Shown here: positions 1 to 9,202 of the stretch, in pieces | Layout of the letters: each line of letters starts with the position of its first letter | Position numbering within the stretch: position 1 is the first letter of the stretch | Assembly (NCBI GenBank): GCA_900539735.1 | Contig: UQDE01000003.1 | Span: 1-64,000 of the forward strand | Direction: 5' to 3' | DNA length: 64,000 nucleotides | Source: an uncultured Collinsella sp. | Lineage (GTDB): Bacteria > Actinomycetota > Coriobacteriia > Coriobacteriales > Coriobacteriaceae | Notes under the pieces: model-generated | What the model was told of the DNA's origin: nothing | The model's database searches: none | What the model saw: only the letters and a program-made list of their open reading frames with translations | Made by a program: the position numbers and the translations under genes

Positions 1-8
1 CACGCAAA

Positions 9-31
9 GGAAAGCACTTAATGTGCTTTCC
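9..31. terminator. Hairpin at window edge, possible terminator
   Basis: A perfect 9-bp inverted repeat, GGAAAGCAC and GTGCTTTCC, with a 5-nt loop. No long T run follows on either strand, so it may end a gene beyond the window or simply be a stable hairpin. It lies downstream of the pnp terminator. Confidence 0.4.
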
Positions 32-90
32 GTCTTGCGCAGGACTGTAGAGCAGGAAACTTCATATGCGGCCCTCCCGGGCGCAAGCAA

Positions 91-119
91 AAGGGCGACC
101 CCTGTACGGAGTCGCCCTT
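91..119 (-). terminator. pnp intrinsic terminator
   Basis: Inverted repeat AAGGGCGAC (91-99) and GTCGCCCTT (111-119), lying just beyond the pnp stop on the minus strand. The T tract that follows on the minus strand is short and mixed, so termination may be moderate. Confidence 0.65.
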
Positions 120-142
120 GTTGAGCTGCTTATGTGTAGCTA

Positions 143-2389
143 TTACTCGGCGTCGTGGTGACGGCGGGGCTTGCGGCCTCCGTTGTCGCCGGGACGGCGC
201 GGACGGTCGCTGCGCTCGGAGCGCTCGCGACGCGGACGCTCACGGCGCTGGAAGTGCTCGCCGTCGCCCTCGGAGGCACCCTCAGCGCGAGCCGGGGCCT
301 CGGGCTTATCCAGACGGTCGAGCGAGATCTTGCCGCGATCGTCGACCTCGATGACGACGACCTTGACCTCGTCGCCCACATTGAGAACGTCCTCGACCTT
401 CTCCACGCGGCCCTTGGCGACGCGGGAGATGTGCAGCAGGCCGTCCTTACCGGGCAGCAGGTTCACGAATGCGCCGAAGGGCTGGATAGAGACCACGCGA
501 CCGGTGTACTCCTCGCCCGGCTCGGGAACCTTGATGATGAGCTTGATGCGCTCGACGGCCTGGTCAACCGACTCGCCGGTGCCGCCGACAAAGACGGTGC
601 CGTCCTCTTGGATGTCGACCGAAGCGCCGGTCTCGTCCTGGATGCCGCGGATGACCTTACCACCGGAACCGATGACGTCACGGATCTTGTCGGTCGGAAC
701 CTGGATGGAGACGATGCGCGGAGCGGTGCTGCGCGTGGTGTGGCGCGGCTCGGGGATCACATCGAGCATCTTCTGCAGGATGAAGGCGCGACCCTCCTTG
801 GCCTGCTGCAGGGCACGGGCCAGGATGTCGAAGGTAAGGCCGGTGGCCTTGTTGTCCATCTGCAGGGCGGTAATGCCCTCGGTGGTGCCGGTGACCTTAA
901 AGTCCATGTCGCCCAGGAAGTCCTCGAGACCCTGGATGTCGGACAGGACCACGGTCTTGCCCTCCTCCTGGATCAGACCCATGGCGATACCGGAGACCGG
1001 GCGCTTAATGGGCACGCCGCCGTCCATAAGGGCGAGCGTGGAGCCGCAGGTCGAAGCCATCGAAGAGGAGCCGTTGGACTCCATGACCTCGGAGACGACG
1101 CGGATGGCGTAGGGGAACTCGTTCTCGTCGGGGAGCACCGGAAGCAGAGCGCGCTCGGCCAGGTTGCCATGGCCGATCTCGCGGCGCTTGGGGCTGCCCA
1201 TGCGGCCGGTCTCGCCGGTGCAGAACGGCGGGAAGTTGTAGTGGTGCATGTAGCGCTTGCCCTCAGTGGGCTCGATGGTATCCAGACGCTGGCCCTCGTT
1301 GAGCATACCGAGCGAAAGAACCGAGAGAACCTGGGTCTGGCCACGCTGGAACAGGCCGGAGCCGTGAACGAGCGGCAGGTAGTTGTCCTTCACCATGATG
1401 GGGCGAATCTCATCGGCGGCACGGCCGTCGACGCGCTCGCCGGTCTCGACGACCATGGTGCGCATGGCCTTCTTCTCGAGCTTCTTGAGCGCCACGGGGA
1501 TCTCGCGCTCCCAAGCGGCCTGCTCCTCCTCGGTAAACTCGGCGCGGATGGACTCCTTCAGAGCCTCGACCTTGCCGATACGGGAGAGCTTGTCGGCATC
1601 GCGAAGGGCGGCCGCCATCTCGTCGTAGTGGGCGAAGATGCGCTCCTGGACCTCCTCGACGGGCTGGTCGAGCGGGTACTCCTTCTTGACGATGGGGCCG
1701 TTGACCTGCTCCCACTCGGCGACAAACTCGTCCTGGGCCTGGCAGAAGGCAGCAAGGGCCTCCTGGCCAAACTTCATGGCGGCGAGCATGTCGTCCTCGG
1801 AGATCTCCTCGGCACCGGCCTCGACCATCGAGATGAAGTCGGCGGATCCGCCCAGCTCCAGGTCCAGATCGGAGTTCTCGCGCTCCTCGTAGGTGGGGTT
1901 GACGATAAACTCGCCGGTCTCCACGTTACGGCCGATGCGCACGCAGGCAAGCGGGCCCTCGAAGGGAACGCCGCCGAGCGTCATGGCCAGGGAAGCACCC
2001 ATGACGTTGATGACGTCGAAGGGGTTGACCTGGTCGGCGACGAGCGAGGTAGCGACGATGTGCACCTCGTTGCGGAAGCCGTCCGGGAAGCTCGGGCGAA
2101 TCGGGCGGTCGATCATGCGCGCTGTGAGCGTGGCCTTCTCGCTGGGACGGCCCTCACGCTTGAGGTAACCACCCGGGATGCGGCCGGCGGCGTACATCTT
2201 CTCGTTGAAGTCGACGGTCAGCGGGAAGAAGTCGTAGTTCTTGCGCTCCTTGGAGACGACCACGGTGTCGAGCATCGTGGTGTCGCCCTGCTTGACCAGG
2301 CACGCGCCGGTGGCCTGCTTGGCAAGCTCGCCCGACTCAAAGGTGTAGGTCTTGCCGTACAGCTCAAAGGTCTTGGATACGAGTGTCAT
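143..2389 (-). CDS. pnp: Polyribonucleotide nucleotidyltransferase (PNPase)
   Basis: Phosphorolytic 3'-5' exoribonuclease that releases nucleoside diphosphates and acts in RNA turnover in the cytoplasm. At 748 residues it has the full family architecture: two RNase PH domains joined by a helical linker, a KH domain (roughly residues 555-615) with the IGSGGK loop, and an S1 domain (roughly 620-690). The last 55 or so residues form an arginine-rich, low-complexity tail ending in a run of Arg, Pro and His, common in actinobacterial RNases and probably RNA- or partner-binding. The ATG start follows AAAGGAGAACA. It lies downstream of rpsO, the usual rpsO-pnp order, with a terminator between them. 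Confidence 0.97.
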   Translation of the reverse strand: MTLVSKTFELYGKTYTFESGELAKQATGACLVKQGDTTMLDTVVVSKERKNYDFFPLTVDFNEKMYAAGRIPGGYLKREGRPSEKATLTARMIDRPIRPSFPDGFRNEVHIVATSLVADQVNPFDVINVMGASLAMTLGGVPFEGPLACVRIGRNVETGEFIVNPTYEERENSDLDLELGGSADFISMVEAGAEEISEDDMLAAMKFGQEALAAFCQAQDEFVAEWEQVNGPIVKKEYPLDQPVEEVQERIFAHYDEMAAALRDADKLSRIGKVEALKESIRAEFTEEEQAAWEREIPVALKKLEKKAMRTMVVETGERVDGRAADEIRPIMVKDNYLPLVHGSGLFQRGQTQVLSVLSLGMLNEGQRLDTIEPTEGKRYMHHYNFPPFCTGETGRMGSPKRREIGHGNLAERALLPVLPDENEFPYAIRVVSEVMESNGSSSMASTCGSTLALMDGGVPIKRPVSGIAMGLIQEEGKTVVLSDIQGLEDFLGDMDFKVTGTTEGITALQMDNKATGLTFDILARALQQAKEGRAFILQKMLDVIPEPRHTTRSTAPRIVSIQVPTDKIRDVIGSGGKVIRGIQDETGASVDIQEDGTVFVGGTGESVDQAVERIKLIIKVPEPGEEYTGRVVSIQPFGAFVNLLPGKDGLLHISRVAKGRVEKVEDVLNVGDEVKVVVIEVDDRGKISLDRLDKPEAPARAEGASEGDGEHFQRRERPRRERSERSDRPRRPGDNGGRKPRRHHDAE

Positions 2390-2495
2390 TGTTCTCCTTT
2401 ACCCCACAGGCCCCTTGCCTGCGGGCTTCTCATGTGACGCGGGCCCCCTGCCCCCGCCACGCTTCAGAGCGTGATTGTTCACGCCCTTACACAAA

Positions 2496-2524
2496 AAGAG
2501 CGCCCCGCTGCGCAGGACGCTCTT
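2496..2524 (-). terminator. rpsO terminator between rpsO and pnp
   Basis: Stem AAGAGCG (2496-2502) and CGCTCTT (2518-2524), followed on the minus strand by a T5 tract. It sits in the rpsO-pnp gap, so pnp must be reached by read-through or from its own promoter. Confidence 0.8.
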
Positions 2525-2539
2525 AGCATGTACAAATCC

Positions 2540-2818
2540 TTACTGGATGTTGTCGCGGATGCCCAGAGCCTTGATGAGCTCACGGTACTCGACGATGTCG
2601 TTCTTCTTGATGTAGGAGAGAAGACGACGACGACGGCCGACGAGCATGAGCAGGCCACGACGGGTGTGGAAGTCCTTCTGGTGGGACTTCATGTGCTCGG
2701 TCAGCTCCTTGATGCGCTCGCTCAGGATGGCGACCTGAACCTTGGGGTTGCCGGTGTCGACCGGGGTGTTACCGAACTGGGCAGTCAGCTCCGCCTTGCG
2801 CTCTTTGGAAACAGTCAT
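2540..2818 (-). CDS. rpsO: 30S ribosomal protein S15
   Basis: Primary 16S rRNA-binding protein of the small-subunit platform. The 92-residue product matches the family length (about 89) and has the typical VDTGNPKVQVAILSERI and HTRRGLLMLVGRRRRLL signatures. ATG follows GAAAGGTGAAACA. A perfect 16-bp palindrome lies just upstream of the ribosome-binding site and could be an autoregulatory structure. Confidence 0.98.
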   Translation of the reverse strand: MTVSKERKAELTAQFGNTPVDTGNPKVQVAILSERIKELTEHMKSHQKDFHTRRGLLMLVGRRRRLLSYIKKNDIVEYRELIKALGIRDNIQ

Positions 2819-2838
2819 TGTTTCACCTTTCGTTTTAC

Positions 2839-2854
2839 GTCGCCCGCGGGCGAC
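2839..2854 (-). promoter_or_regulatory. GC-rich palindrome in rpsO leader
   Basis: Perfect 16-bp self-complementary sequence GTCGCCCGCGGGCGAC ending about 20 nt before the rpsO start. S15 represses its own mRNA in many bacteria through leader structures near the ribosome-binding site. This is a candidate for that role, but the structure alone does not prove it. Confidence 0.35.
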
Positions 2855-2923
2855 TCAATTCGCCTCGGACTGGGAAGCCGCCGGTGGAGCGAGCAACCAA
2901 GGTCGAGGTACCAACAGGTCGGT

Positions 2924-2929
2924 ATGTTA
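2924..2929 (-). promoter_or_regulatory. Possible rpsO -10 element
   Basis: TAACAT preceded by TGG (extended -10 style) on the minus strand, in the 138-nt gap between recO and rpsO. No good -35 is seen. Confidence 0.25.
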
Positions 2930-2956
2930 CCACAAGCAGCCTGTGCCTGCGCATCA

Positions 2957-3706
2957 TCACCGACCCAACATGAATTCCATCGCACGGAGCCGCTGATCGG
3001 TATGTGTTGCCGCCCAGACATGCGAAAGCCCGAGCAAAAACGCCGCAGTATGCGGGTCAATCTTTTGATCCATAAGCTCGTCGAAGGTCATGGACATGAG
3101 GGCGCGCAACCAGGCGACCTCGCCGGTCGACACCAGTTCGGCACCCGGAACGCTCGACGCGCACGACCCGCACAGAAGCCCGCCGGCTTGGGCCGAAAAA
3201 TGCGAGAGCATGGGATCGCCGCACAGCACGCAGGCCGAAAAATCGGGTCGATAGCCAACGTGCGACAGCAGCTTAAAGACATATGCAGCCACAAGTAGAT
3301 CCATATGCGCCATGTCGAGCCCGCTGCCCACCAGGGCAAGCGCTCGCTGCGTGATGGCAAAGGTAAATGGATCCTCGGCGTCCTCAAACGAGCACACGCG
3401 CGCGACCTCGGCGATCGCGCTTGCGGCACAGGTCGTCTCGTAATCGGGCGCAGCGCCGAGCGGCGCCTCCATAAGCTCGGCCTGGGAAACCACGTCGAGC
3501 GACCGTCCATGCGCGAGCAGCATATCGACGGTGCAGAACAGCTCGCAGCGCGCAGCAAGGCGCCCACCGGGTTTGCGGGCGCCCTTTGCCACGGCGCGAA
3601 CCTGCCGACCCCGCTCGTCAAGCATCGTCAAGATCAGGTCCGTCTCTTTGAGCTTCGTCTTATCGAGGACGAGCACCTTCGTGCGATATGTCCGGGAGCC
3701 TGCCAT
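2957..3706 (-). CDS. recO: DNA repair protein RecO
   Basis: Recombination mediator that with RecR loads RecA onto SSB-coated single strands. The 249-residue product has the RecO N-terminal OB fold (starting RTKVLVLDKTKLKETDLIL) and a C-terminal zinc-binding region with CVLCGD near residue 159 and CGSC near 178. ATG follows AAGGA at a longish spacing of about 12 nt. It lies 15 nt downstream of era, an order seen widely in Gram-positive bacteria. Confidence 0.95.
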   Translation of the reverse strand: MAGSRTYRTKVLVLDKTKLKETDLILTMLDERGRQVRAVAKGARKPGGRLAARCELFCTVDMLLAHGRSLDVVSQAELMEAPLGAAPDYETTCAASAIAEVARVCSFEDAEDPFTFAITQRALALVGSGLDMAHMDLLVAAYVFKLLSHVGYRPDFSACVLCGDPMLSHFSAQAGGLLCGSCASSVPGAELVSTGEVAWLRALMSMTFDELMDQKIDPHTAAFLLGLSHVWAATHTDQRLRAMEFMLGR

Positions 3707-3721
3707 GCGCGCCGCGCGTCC

Positions 3722-4798
3722 TTAGTCCTCGGCGTTGTAGCCAAAGCGGCGAATCTGGGCCTCGTCGTCACGCCAGCCGGCCTTGACCTTCACGTCCAGC
3801 TCCAAAAAGACCTGCGTGCCAAAGATGCGCTCAAGATCGCGACGGGCGTCGATACCGATATGTTTGATCATCTCGCCGCCCTTGCCGATGATGATGCCCT
3901 TTTGCCCCTCGCGCTCGACGTAAATGGTGGCGTGCACGCGCAGCACCTTCTTGGTCTGCTCGAGCGCATCGCAGATCACGCCAACGGAGTGCGGGATCTC
4001 ATCACGGGTGCGGCGCAAGACCTTCTCGCGCACAAACTCGGCAACGAGCGTCTCGTCGGAAGCGTCGGTACCCATGTCCTCGGGGAACCAACGCGGACCC
4101 TCGGGCAAAAAGTGTGCAACGGTCTCGATAAACGCATCGACGTTGAAGTTCTTGACCGACGACGTCACGATCTCATCGTCATATTCCATGAGCTCGTGGG
4201 CGGCCTTAAGCTGCTCCATGACCTGTGCGGGATCAGCCTCATCGGCCTTGGTGAGCACCAAGACCTTCTTGGAACGGGCGCTCTTGACGCGCTCGGCAAC
4301 CCAGGCGTCTCCCCTGCCGATCGGCTTGGTGGCATCAATCAAAAACGCGACGACATCGACATCGTTCAGCTCGAACAGCGCGCTCTTGTTGAGCTCGGAC
4401 CCCAGGCCGTCCTTGGGCTTGTGAATACCCGGGGTATCGACAAAGACCAGCTGGTAGCCGGGACGGTTAACGACGGCGCGCATGCGGCGGCGGGTCGTCT
4501 GGGCCACAGGCGAGGTGATGGCGACCTTTTTGCCATAGCAGGCGTTGAGCAGCGTGGACTTGCCGGCGTTGGGGCGGCCGACCAGGGCCACGAAGCCGCT
4601 GCGGAAACCGGGCTCAACGTCTCCAAAGCCCGCGAGGCTGTCGTCCTCGTCGCACAGGGCGTCGAGCTCCTCGTCGCTCATGCCCTCAAACGGGTCAAAC
4701 TCCACGACATCCTCATAAGCCTCTGTCGCTTCGGCATCCACCGCATCCAGGGACTCGTCGTCCAGAGTTTCATCGATAGGCTGCATATTGTCGGACAT
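3722..4798 (-). CDS. era: GTPase Era with acidic N-terminal extension
   Basis: Essential GTPase that binds the 3' end of 16S rRNA and checks 30S assembly. G1 GRPNAGKST (residues 74-82), G3 DTPGIHKP and G4 TKAD are present, followed by a C-terminal KH domain containing GKGGEMIKHIG. The 358-residue length exceeds the usual 300 because about 62 residues precede the G domain, rich in Asp and Glu. The ATG at 4798 has AAAGGGA in front of it, so the extension appears translated. Confidence 0.95.
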   Translation of the reverse strand: MSDNMQPIDETLDDESLDAVDAEATEAYEDVVEFDPFEGMSDEELDALCDEDDSLAGFGDVEPGFRSGFVALVGRPNAGKSTLLNACYGKKVAITSPVAQTTRRRMRAVVNRPGYQLVFVDTPGIHKPKDGLGSELNKSALFELNDVDVVAFLIDATKPIGRGDAWVAERVKSARSKKVLVLTKADEADPAQVMEQLKAAHELMEYDDEIVTSSVKNFNVDAFIETVAHFLPEGPRWFPEDMGTDASDETLVAEFVREKVLRRTRDEIPHSVGVICDALEQTKKVLRVHATIYVEREGQKGIIIGKGGEMIKHIGIDARRDLERIFGTQVFLELDVKVKAGWRDDEAQIRRFGYNAED

Positions 4799-4810
4799 GA
4801 AAATCCCTTT

Positions 4811-5188
4811 CTAAATAAAGTCGAGCGCGTGGGCAAATACCAGCAATCCCACAATCGCGGCGGTGATGGAAAGTACGTATACGGAGGCGGCGGCGATATC
4901 TTTAGCACGCTTTGCCAGCGGATGGAGCTCCTGGGTCGCCAGGTCGACGATCGCCTCCATGGCGGTGTTGCACAGCTCACCGTGAATCACCAGGCCACAG
5001 CAGATGATAACCGTGGCCCATTCGGCAATATCGAGCCCCACAATGCAGCCGGCAATGACGGTGCACACGCCTGCCGCAAGCATAACCTTGATGTTGCGCT
5101 CGGTCTTGACGGCGGTGACGAAGCCCTCCATGGCGTAGGAGAACGACTTTAAGAAGGAAGGATGGTCCTTGTTCGATCCGGGAATCAT
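4811..5188 (-). CDS. dgkA: Diacylglycerol/undecaprenol kinase family protein
   Basis: Small integral membrane lipid kinase; in Gram-positive bacteria this family mostly phosphorylates undecaprenol for cell-wall lipid carrier recycling. The 125-residue length and three hydrophobic helices fit, with the family signature NTAMEAIVDL followed by KRAKDIAAASV. ATG follows GGAGCCGTCT. Placed between ybeY and era, the common Firmicutes/Actinobacteria order. Undecaprenol rather than diacylglycerol as substrate is an inference from the lineage. Confidence 0.9.
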   Translation of the reverse strand: MIPGSNKDHPSFLKSFSYAMEGFVTAVKTERNIKVMLAAGVCTVIAGCIVGLDIAEWATVIICCGLVIHGELCNTAMEAIVDLATQELHPLAKRAKDIAAASVYVLSITAAIVGLLVFAHALDFI

Positions 5189-5197
5189 AGACGGCTC

Positions 5198-5707
5198 CTA
5201 GTCGTGGGCGTGGTTGGTGATGGGGCCGACGTGGACCAGCTTGGGGTCCTCACCGCGCTCAAGCGCCAGATCGCGCAGGATGGCGTCCTCGCGGGCCTCC
5301 ATGACCTCGGCCTCGTCGTCCTCAATATGGTCATACCCCAGCAGGTGCAGCATGCCATGAACGAGCATCAGGCGACACTCGTCGGCAGGGCTATTGCCAA
5401 AGCCGGGGGCCTGACGGGCAATGACCTGCGGGGCCAAGATGATATCGCCGAGCTCGAGCGTCTCGTCGGCGGGAATATCCTCGTCAAAGGCCGAGTCGCA
5501 TTCAAACGAGAGGACATCGGTGGTGCGGTCGATACCGCGCCACTCGTGGTTGAGCTCGTGCATCTCGTCCTCATCGACATATGAAAGGGAAATCTCGACT
5601 TCACGCTCAACGCCCTCGGCGGCAAGCACGACCTCGCAGATGTACTCTACCTCCTGCGCGTCGAGCAGCGTATCGAGCTCGGCATCGTTGCTGATCAATA
5701 CACTCAA
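5198..5707 (-). CDS. ybeY: Endoribonuclease YbeY
   Basis: Zinc-dependent endoribonuclease for 16S rRNA 3' maturation and ribosome quality control. The HGMLHLLGYDH motif supplies the three metal-binding histidines. 169 residues, normal for the family. The start is TTG, overlapping the phoH stop as TTGA and preceded by AAAGGAG at good spacing, so translational coupling with phoH is likely. Confidence 0.95.
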   Translation of the reverse strand: MSVLISNDAELDTLLDAQEVEYICEVVLAAEGVEREVEISLSYVDEDEMHELNHEWRGIDRTTDVLSFECDSAFDEDIPADETLELGDIILAPQVIARQAPGFGNSPADECRLMLVHGMLHLLGYDHIEDDEAEVMEAREDAILRDLALERGEDPKLVHVGPITNHAHD

Positions 5708-6690
5708 CGGGACTCCTTTCGGTCGTGCACGCGCTTCTCGCGTACATCATCATAAGCATCGTATGCCTCGACGATACGCCCCACCAAGGCATGGCGCACC
5801 ACGTCGGCACGCTCGAGGTGAGAAAATGCGACATCGTCGACACGGCCTAAAATCTGCTCGACGTCGGCAAGACCGCCGCGACGACCCACCAGGTCGCGCT
5901 GACTCAGGTCGCCGGTAATCACAAACTTGGAGTTAAAGCCCAGGCGAGTCAGGAACATCTTCATCTGCTCGGGCGTGGTATTTTGCGCCTCGTCGAGCAC
6001 CACGAAGGCATCGCTCAGCGTGCGGCCACGCATGTAGGCAAGCGGGGCGATCTCGATCACGCCGCGCTCCATAAGCTCATCGGTGCGCTCGCGATCCATC
6101 ATGTCAAAAAGGGCGTCGTAGAGCGGACGCATGTAAGGATCGATCTTTTCCTCGAGGGTACCGGGCAAAAAGCCCAGGTTCTCCCCCGCCTCGACAACCG
6201 GACGCGTCAAGATCAGACGGCCCACCTCGTGACGCTTGAGCGCGGCAACGGCGAGCGCCATGGCCAGATAGGTCTTACCGGTACCGGCAGGACCCAGGCC
6301 AAACGTGATGGTATGCGAGCGGATGGCATCCACATAGCGCTTTTGACCGAGCGTCTTGGGGCGAATGACACGGCCGCGATACGAAAGCAGCACATCATCG
6401 CGAAGCGATGTAGCCTCGTGCTCACCGTCGCGCAATACGGCCAGGCAGCGAGAGACATCGTCGGCAGACAGTGTGCGTCCGGCGGCCGCTTCGCGAAAAG
6501 CATGCTCGAAAAAACGCGCCACGAGCTCGACCTCGTCCGGGTCGCCGTTCACGGCAATCTGGTCACCGCGCGCAACCACATGGGCGCGAACCAAGTCTTC
6601 GACCGCGCGAAGGACAGCGTCGCCGGCACCCAAAACGCGCGAAGGGTCAATACCCTCGGGAACGGTAAGTCTAATCTTCGAGGCTTCCAT
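5704..6690 (-). CDS. phoH: PhoH-family ATPase
   Basis: Cytoplasmic P-loop ATPase of the PhoH/PhoL family, usually linked with YbeY in RNA processing. Walker A is in LGPAGTGKTYLA, Walker B in FVVLDEAQN. An upstream in-frame ATG at 6795 exists, but the ATG at 6690 is chosen because AGGGAGGT lies directly before it and the protein then begins MEASKIRLTV. It overlaps the mtaB 3' end by 20 nt and feeds into ybeY, dgkA and era. Confidence 0.94.
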   Translation of the reverse strand: MEASKIRLTVPEGIDPSRVLGAGDAVLRAVEDLVRAHVVARGDQIAVNGDPDEVELVARFFEHAFREAAAGRTLSADDVSRCLAVLRDGEHEATSLRDDVLLSYRGRVIRPKTLGQKRYVDAIRSHTITFGLGPAGTGKTYLAMALAVAALKRHEVGRLILTRPVVEAGENLGFLPGTLEEKIDPYMRPLYDALFDMMDRERTDELMERGVIEIAPLAYMRGRTLSDAFVVLDEAQNTTPEQMKMFLTRLGFNSKFVITGDLSQRDLVGRRGGLADVEQILGRVDDVAFSHLERADVVRHALVGRIVEAYDAYDDVREKRVHDRKESR

Positions 6691-7963
6691 GAACCTCCCT
6701 GCGTGCATGGACCAAGCCGGAATCATCGACTCCGATGATAGCAACATCGAGCAGGCACGGGGCTGTGAGTCCACGGGTATCGTCAAGACGGGCATGATGG
6801 AACGAACCGAGCGTCAGGTTGTCGCCATATTCGAGCACGGCACGCTCGACGGTTCCCACGCGACGGCGAGCGTCGGCAATGGCGAGCTCCTGCGCCGCGG
6901 CTCGCATGCGGCGGCTGCGCTCGGCCATAACCTCGGGCGGCACCTGGTCGGGCATGTCGGCAGCAAGGGTACCGGGACGCTTGCTGTAGCGGAACACGTG
7001 CATACGCGAGAAGCCCACACGGCGGCACAGCGCCAGCGACTCCTCAAACTCCTCGTCCGTCTCACCGGGAAAACCGACGATGACATCGCACGAAAGGGAC
7101 ACCTGAGGCAACTTGGTGCGAATCATGCGCACCGTTTCCTCGAAGGCCTCGGCGCTATAGGGACGGCCCATGCGACGCAGCGTCCTGGTGCAGCCGGACT
7201 GCACGGGCAGGTGTAAAAACGGGGCGATGCGCCGCGGATAGCGCGCCATGACCTTAAGCAGGGACTCGGAGATATCCATGGGTTCGACCGAGGAAATGCG
7301 CACATGCGGAATGGATGTGCGCTCCATGATCGCCTCGAGCAGCTCATCGATCTCGACGTGTTCGTCAGTCGCGCTCTTGCCGTCGTAGGCGCCCAGGTTC
7401 ACACCCGTCAGCACCACCTCGGGCACGCCGGCCTCCTGTGCCTCGCGAACTTGCTCGAGCACGGACTCGACCGGCACGGAGCGCTCGGGGCCGCGAGCCT
7501 TCCACACGATGCAATAGGTGCAACGATGGTTGCAGCCGTCCTGGATCTTCACGCCCAGACGCGAGCGACCGAGTGCGTCAACAACCTCGCCGTCGCTGCA
7601 GGCGGGAACGTTATCGGACTCAACGCCCAGCACCTCGCAGACGCGTTCGGCAACATCGATCTTAGACGGCTCGGCGATCACGCGGTCCGAAAACTCCAGC
7701 AGCTCCTCGGGGTGCAGATTGACCACGCATCCGGTCACGACCACAAAGGGCGCGTTTGGATAGGCCAGTGCATGGCGAACGGCCTTACGGGTCTTGGCCT
7801 CGGCCTCGCCCGTAACGGCACAGGTGTTAATGACGATCAGCTCGGCATCCTGAGGCTCCACCATCGCAAAGCCCAGGCGCATTAGATCAGCAGTGATACG
7901 GTCGGACTCAACCCGGTTGACGCGGCAGCCGAGGTTGACGACAGAGATATGAGGTGCGAGCAC
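6671..7963 (-). CDS. mtaB: tRNA methylthiotransferase MtaB
   Basis: Radical SAM enzyme that converts t6A37 to ms2t6A37 in tRNAs reading ANN codons. The N-terminal UPF0004 domain carries C13, C48 and C79 for one Fe-S cluster. The radical SAM motif C144-x3-C148-x2-C151 binds the other. A TRAM-like tail follows. GTG start at 7963 with AAGGAG in front. 430 residues is typical. Product choice between MtaB and MiaB rests on overall similarity and the short N terminus. Confidence 0.92.
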   Translation of the reverse strand: MLAPHISVVNLGCRVNRVESDRITADLMRLGFAMVEPQDAELIVINTCAVTGEAEAKTRKAVRHALAYPNAPFVVVTGCVVNLHPEELLEFSDRVIAEPSKIDVAERVCEVLGVESDNVPACSDGEVVDALGRSRLGVKIQDGCNHRCTYCIVWKARGPERSVPVESVLEQVREAQEAGVPEVVLTGVNLGAYDGKSATDEHVEIDELLEAIMERTSIPHVRISSVEPMDISESLLKVMARYPRRIAPFLHLPVQSGCTRTLRRMGRPYSAEAFEETVRMIRTKLPQVSLSCDVIVGFPGETDEEFEESLALCRRVGFSRMHVFRYSKRPGTLAADMPDQVPPEVMAERSRRMRAAAQELAIADARRRVGTVERAVLEYGDNLTLGSFHHARLDDTRGLTAPCLLDVAIIGVDDSGLVHARREVHGSLED

Positions 7964-7972
7964 GCGGGCTCC

Positions 7973-9121
7973 TTAATCGAGGATGTCGTCGAGGGCACTC
8001 TTGATACGGTCGGTCACTGACTTCTTACCGGATGCGACGTCATCGCCCATCTCGTCGGCAAAGGCACGAAGCAGCTCGCGCTGTTTGTTGGAGAGATTGG
8101 TGGGGACGACCACGCGCAGCTGCACGATAAGACGTCCACGCGAACCGCCACCGCCGATACGCGGCATGCCGTAATTGTTGACGCCCACGGTGTCACCGTA
8201 CTGCGCACCGGCGGGTACCGTCACCTTGACGACCTCGTCGGGCATAATGCCCTCGACCTCGATCTCGCAGCCGAGCGCAGCCTGCGCAATCGAGATATCG
8301 CTCACGAGGTACAGGTCGTCGCCGTTGCGCTTAAAACGCTCATGATCGGCGACGCGCACGTTGACGATCAGGTCGCCCGAGGGCTCACCGCGAAGGCCTG
8401 CCTCGCCAAAGCCGCTCACGCGCAGCTGGCGACCGGTCGAAACGCCGGCGGGAATATCGATGTCGATCTTTTCGTGCGAAGGCGTGCGGCCCTGACCGTC
8501 GCAGGTCTCGCAGGGATGGTCGATGACCGTGCCCTCGCCGTGGCAGTCGGGGCAAGGCGAAGAGGACTGAACCTGGCCCAGGAACGAACGCTGGACCGTC
8601 GTGACATAGCCCGTGCCGTGGCAGCGGCTGCACTGCTTTTCCTGTGCACCCTCGGCCCTGCCGGTGCCGTTGCAATCCTCGCAGGGAGCAAGGCGGTCAT
8701 AGCTGATCGTCTTTTTGCAACCGAGCGCCGCCTCCTCAAGGGTCACCGAAAGGGAGATGGCCATATCGCGGCCGCGACGACGCTCACGGCGATTTCGGGC
8801 GCCACCGCCGGCACCGCCGCCAAAGAACGACGAGAACAGGTCGTCCATGCCCATGCCGCCAAAGATGTCGTTGATATCGACGTAGCCCGAACCACCAGGG
8901 CCGTCCGCGGTGCCGTAACGGTCGTAGTTAGCACGCTTCTGCTCGTCGGAAAGAACGGAATACGCCTCGTTGAGCTCTTTGAACTTGGCCTCGGCCTCGG
9001 GGTCGTCCGAAACGTCCGGGTGTACGGTACGGGCCTTCTTTAGAAACGCGCGCTTAATCGTCCGCGCGTCGGCATCCCTGTCGACGCCAAGCACCTCGTA
9101 GTAATCCCTATTTTCCGACAC
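7973..9121 (-). CDS. dnaJ: Chaperone DnaJ
   Basis: Type I Hsp40 co-chaperone of DnaK. J domain with HPD near residue 33, Gly-rich linker, four CxxCxGxG zinc-finger repeats (CEDCNGTG, CSRCHGTG, CPDCHGEG, CETCDGQG) and the full C-terminal substrate-binding region. The GTG at 9121 is taken as start because GGAAGGA lies 8 nt upstream; longer readings have no ribosome-binding site. dnaK and grpE are not adjacent, and a second, unusual DnaJ-type gene lies directly upstream. Confidence 0.95.
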   Translation of the reverse strand: MSENRDYYEVLGVDRDADARTIKRAFLKKARTVHPDVSDDPEAEAKFKELNEAYSVLSDEQKRANYDRYGTADGPGGSGYVDINDIFGGMGMDDLFSSFFGGGAGGGARNRRERRRGRDMAISLSVTLEEAALGCKKTISYDRLAPCEDCNGTGRAEGAQEKQCSRCHGTGYVTTVQRSFLGQVQSSSPCPDCHGEGTVIDHPCETCDGQGRTPSHEKIDIDIPAGVSTGRQLRVSGFGEAGLRGEPSGDLIVNVRVADHERFKRNGDDLYLVSDISIAQAALGCEIEVEGIMPDEVVKVTVPAGAQYGDTVGVNNYGMPRIGGGGSRGRLIVQLRVVVPTNLSNKQRELLRAFADEMGDDVASGKKSVTDRIKSALDDILD

Positions 9122-9202
9122 GACCGAATCCTTCCGACTTTCATTATTGTCACAGTGCGTCCTATACCCAAGCTGGGCCGACCGCAAACAGAGGGTTTGA
9201 TG

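Noticed and set aside
155..2437. Plus-strand frame of 760 codons across pnp
   Set aside because: It is the antisense shadow of the high-GC pnp gene; its protein is low-complexity Leu/Asp/Gly-rich and matches nothing.
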